Source: Acidobacteriota bacterium (GTDB taxonomy: Bacteria; Acidobacteriota; Vicinamibacteria; Vicinamibacterales; UBA8438). From it: a stretch of 7,383 nucleotides of DNA. A program made the translations under genes and the position numbers. Below the pieces are notes generated by a model. The model saw only the letters and a list, made by a program, of their open reading frames with translations. It did not search any database and was not told the DNA's origin. How positions within the stretch are numbered: the first letter of the stretch is position 1; each line of letters starts with the position of its first letter. Location: contig SXOW01000469.1 of NCBI GenBank assembly GCA_005778315.1, positions 1-7,383 on the forward strand, written 5' to 3'. Shown piece by piece: positions 5,898 through 7,383 of the stretch.

Positions 5898-5929
5898 CGA
5901 TTCCTGACACTCATCGCGATTGCTCACCA

Positions 5930-6229
5930 ATGACCATGGACGAACCGCCGAAATCCCGCACCGTGCAGTGCGTAAAATTTCAGAAGGAACTCCCGGGTCT
6001 CGACGCCCCGACGTGGCCGGGTGAGCTCGGTCAGCGCATCTTCAAACACGTGTCCGCCGATGCCTGGAAACTCTGGGAGGAGCGGATGAAGATGATCCTG
6101 AACGAGTATCGCCTAATGCCATGGCAGAAGGACGCGCAGGACCTGGTCGCCAAACACATGGAGGATTTCTTCTTCGGCGAAGGCTCAGCCCTCCCACCGG
6201 AGTACGTCCCCGAACGGGGCAAAGCGTAA
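5930..6229 (+). CDS. yggX: YggX-type Fe(2+)-trafficking / oxidative damage protection protein
   Basis: A 99-residue cytoplasmic protein of the YggX family, which protects Fe-S clusters from oxidative damage and is linked to iron handling. The family landmarks are all present: the near-N-terminal Cys in RTVQCVKFQKE (Cys14, matching the conserved Cys of E. coli YggX), PTWPGELGQRIF (28-38), the helix AWKLWEERMKMILNEYRL (45-62) and the C-terminal block MEDFFFGEG. Length is slightly above the usual roughly 90 residues because of a short polar N-terminal extension (MTMDEPPKSR). The ATG at 5930 is followed two codons later by a second ATG at 5936, which is equally possible. No clear Shine-Dalgarno is seen before either. 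In many proteobacteria yggX sits by mutY; here it is instead divergent from an efflux pump and convergent with an ATP-grasp gene. Confidence 0.95.
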   Translation: MTMDEPPKSRTVQCVKFQKELPGLDAPTWPGELGQRIFKHVSADAWKLWEERMKMILNEYRLMPWQKDAQDLVAKHMEDFFFGEGSALPPEYVPERGKA

Positions 6230-6264
6230 GATGCCCGGGCCATTGTCCCATGTCGGGTGTCGGG

Positions 6265-7383
6265 TCACAGCATCGGGATCGGCGCATCGACGGTGAACCA
6301 TAGCTGCTCGTGCGCCCGTCTCACCGCGCGCACCGCGTCGGCGGATCGTTCGGCCCGCGCGAAGATGAATCCCAGATAGCTTGCGCCTTCCGGCAGCGGC
6401 TCCAGTCGCTGGTCCGTCTTCGCGGTCACCACGACATCGACGACGCCGGCCACCTGGCGCGCGGCCTGGACCCCGTCAACGCCACGGAACGTGCCAGCGC
6501 GCGGGATGGGGATCATCATCACCGCGGATGCGCCGGGCGCCAGACGATACGCACGGACCGACTCTCCGATCGCATGCCGCAGCAGCACCTCTTCGAGCGA
6601 GGCGATCCCGACGCCAAGCCGTTGAAATGTCAACGCCCTGGCGCACAGGCCCCCGATGGGACGCGCCGCTGCCTCGAGCATATAGACGCCCCCGTCGTTC
6701 ACCCGGCATTCTGCGTGGACCGGACCGTGATGTAGACCGAGCGCCTGCGTGGCGGCCACCACGGACTGGACGATCTCATCCTGCAGGACGACCGACTGGT
6801 CTGATGGCGTCACGTAGATGGTCTCCTCGAAGAAGGGCCCGTCCAACGGATCCGGCTTATCGAAGAGGGCGAGCACCTGGAGGACGCCGTGCTCCATCAC
6901 ACCTTCGAGTGCGTATTCGCGACCAGGAATAAATGACTCCACCAGGAGCGCGTCCGACGCCTCGCGGCCCTGACGCACGTCACCTCGCGCCAGCAGACGC
7001 CGCACGCGGGAGACCGCGGCCCGCAGCTCGACCTGATCGTTAGCCCGGATCACGCCGCGGCTGGCGGAGAGCGCCAGCGGTTTCACCACACAAGGAAACT
7101 CCACGTACCTGGCCACCGCTTCGAGATCCGTGTCAGCCAACAGCTCACGGAACGGTGGGCACGGCAAGCCCGCCTCCCGCAGGCGGCGACGGGTGGCAAG
7201 CTTGTTGCTGCAGGTTTCGACACCCGCGGGAGGGTGCCCCGGCACCCTGAGCAGACGCGCGGCTTTCGCCCCGAACAGCGCTGGTCTGTCGCCGACCGCG
7301 AGCACCCCGTCGATCGCCTGATGACGCGCACCCTCCGCGATGGCGGCCAGGGACCCCGTCTCGTCGTGAAAACGCACCGGCAC
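6265..7383 (-). CDS. ATP-grasp domain ligase-like protein (5' end outside window)
   Basis: An ATP-dependent carboxylate-amine ligase-type enzyme; substrates unknown. 372 residues are visible. The frame is open to the last base, and the terminal GTG codon is probably internal, since relatives start with a further few tens of residues forming the pre-ATP-grasp fold; here only its end (DGVLAVGDRPALFGAKAA) is seen. The ATP-grasp core includes SNKLATRRRLREAGLP (59-74), the ATP-binding Lys101 in CVVKPL, the flexible loop SASRGV (106-111), LVESFIPGREYALEGV (147-162), the acidic residue Glu225 in HAECRV, and LEAAARPIGG (236-245). The last block has E-x-x-x-R-P in place of the usual E-x-N, resembling the PurK/PurT-type E-x-x-P-R-P pattern. 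The C-terminal part (QRLEPLPEGASYLGFIFARA) resembles a common tail of this uncharacterised ATP-grasp group. It stops at TGA 6265-6267, converging on yggX 35 bp away. Superfamily is secure, the reaction is not. Confidence 0.9.
   Translation of the reverse strand: MPVRFHDETGSLAAIAEGARHQAIDGVLAVGDRPALFGAKAARLLRVPGHPPAGVETCSNKLATRRRLREAGLPCPPFRELLADTDLEAVARYVEFPCVVKPLALSASRGVIRANDQVELRAAVSRVRRLLARGDVRQGREASDALLVESFIPGREYALEGVMEHGVLQVLALFDKPDPLDGPFFEETIYVTPSDQSVVLQDEIVQSVVAATQALGLHHGPVHAECRVNDGGVYMLEAAARPIGGLCARALTFQRLGVGIASLEEVLLRHAIGESVRAYRLAPGASAVMMIPIPRAGTFRGVDGVQAARQVAGVVDVVVTAKTDQRLEPLPEGASYLGFIFARAERSADAVRAVRRAHEQLWFTVDAPIPML

Noticed and set aside
6251..6264. Tandem 7-bp duplication TGTCGGG-TGTCGGG next to the ATP-grasp stop
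   Set aside because: Two copies of a 7-mer are too little to call a functional repeat; probably slippage or chance.
7231..7248. Inverted repeat AGGGTGCC-CC-GGCACCCT in the ATP-grasp gene
   Set aside because: The stem is 7-8 bp with a minimal loop inside coding sequence. This is close to chance at this GC content and it has no terminator or operator context.

Overview
This is a gene-dense, high-GC (roughly mid-60s percent by eye) bacterial chromosomal window. It holds seven supportable protein-coding genes. I see no tRNA, rRNA, CRISPR array, transposase, phage gene or attachment site. The gene set (MetF, YggX, a stand-alone molybdopterin oxidoreductase, a DUF3810-type membrane metallopeptidase, a DHA2 efflux pump and an ATP-grasp enzyme) and the protein flavour would suit an environmental Acidobacteriota-like organism such as Vicinamibacteria. 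That placement is inference only; no marker gene here fixes the phylum.

Layout, left to right. The 3' part of metF runs in from the left edge on the plus strand and ends at 715. Convergent with it is a minus-strand pair: a DUF3810-like membrane zinc peptidase (2206 to 1082), then a 63-residue unknown protein (977 to 786). The 104-bp gap between these two holds a candidate promoter, an operator-like dyad and a perfect GC hairpin. Divergent from the peptidase gene across a 98-bp shared promoter region is a 695-residue molybdopterin oxidoreductase (2305 to 4392, plus). It converges on a 14-TM DHA2 drug-efflux MFS gene (5876 to 4395, minus), with only 2 bp between the two stop codons. Divergent from the pump across 53 bp is yggX (5930 to 6229, plus). 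It converges on an ATP-grasp ligase gene (minus) whose 5' end lies beyond the right edge.

Together the genes look like separate housekeeping and accessory functions in alternating orientation (one-carbon metabolism, a Mo/Fe-S redox enzyme, iron and oxidative-stress protection, efflux), not one multi-gene system. No co-directional operon longer than two genes is present. Shine-Dalgarno sequences are weak or absent before most starts, so several start choices rest on protein N-terminus logic.

The most interesting non-coding signals are: a perfect 12-bp inverted repeat with a 3-nt loop buried inside the oxidoreductase coding sequence; the repeat, dyad and hairpin architecture upstream of the 63-residue gene; and an identical 12-mer sitting exactly on the stop codons of the two long plus-strand genes. 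I found no convincing evidence of an undescribed multi-gene system.
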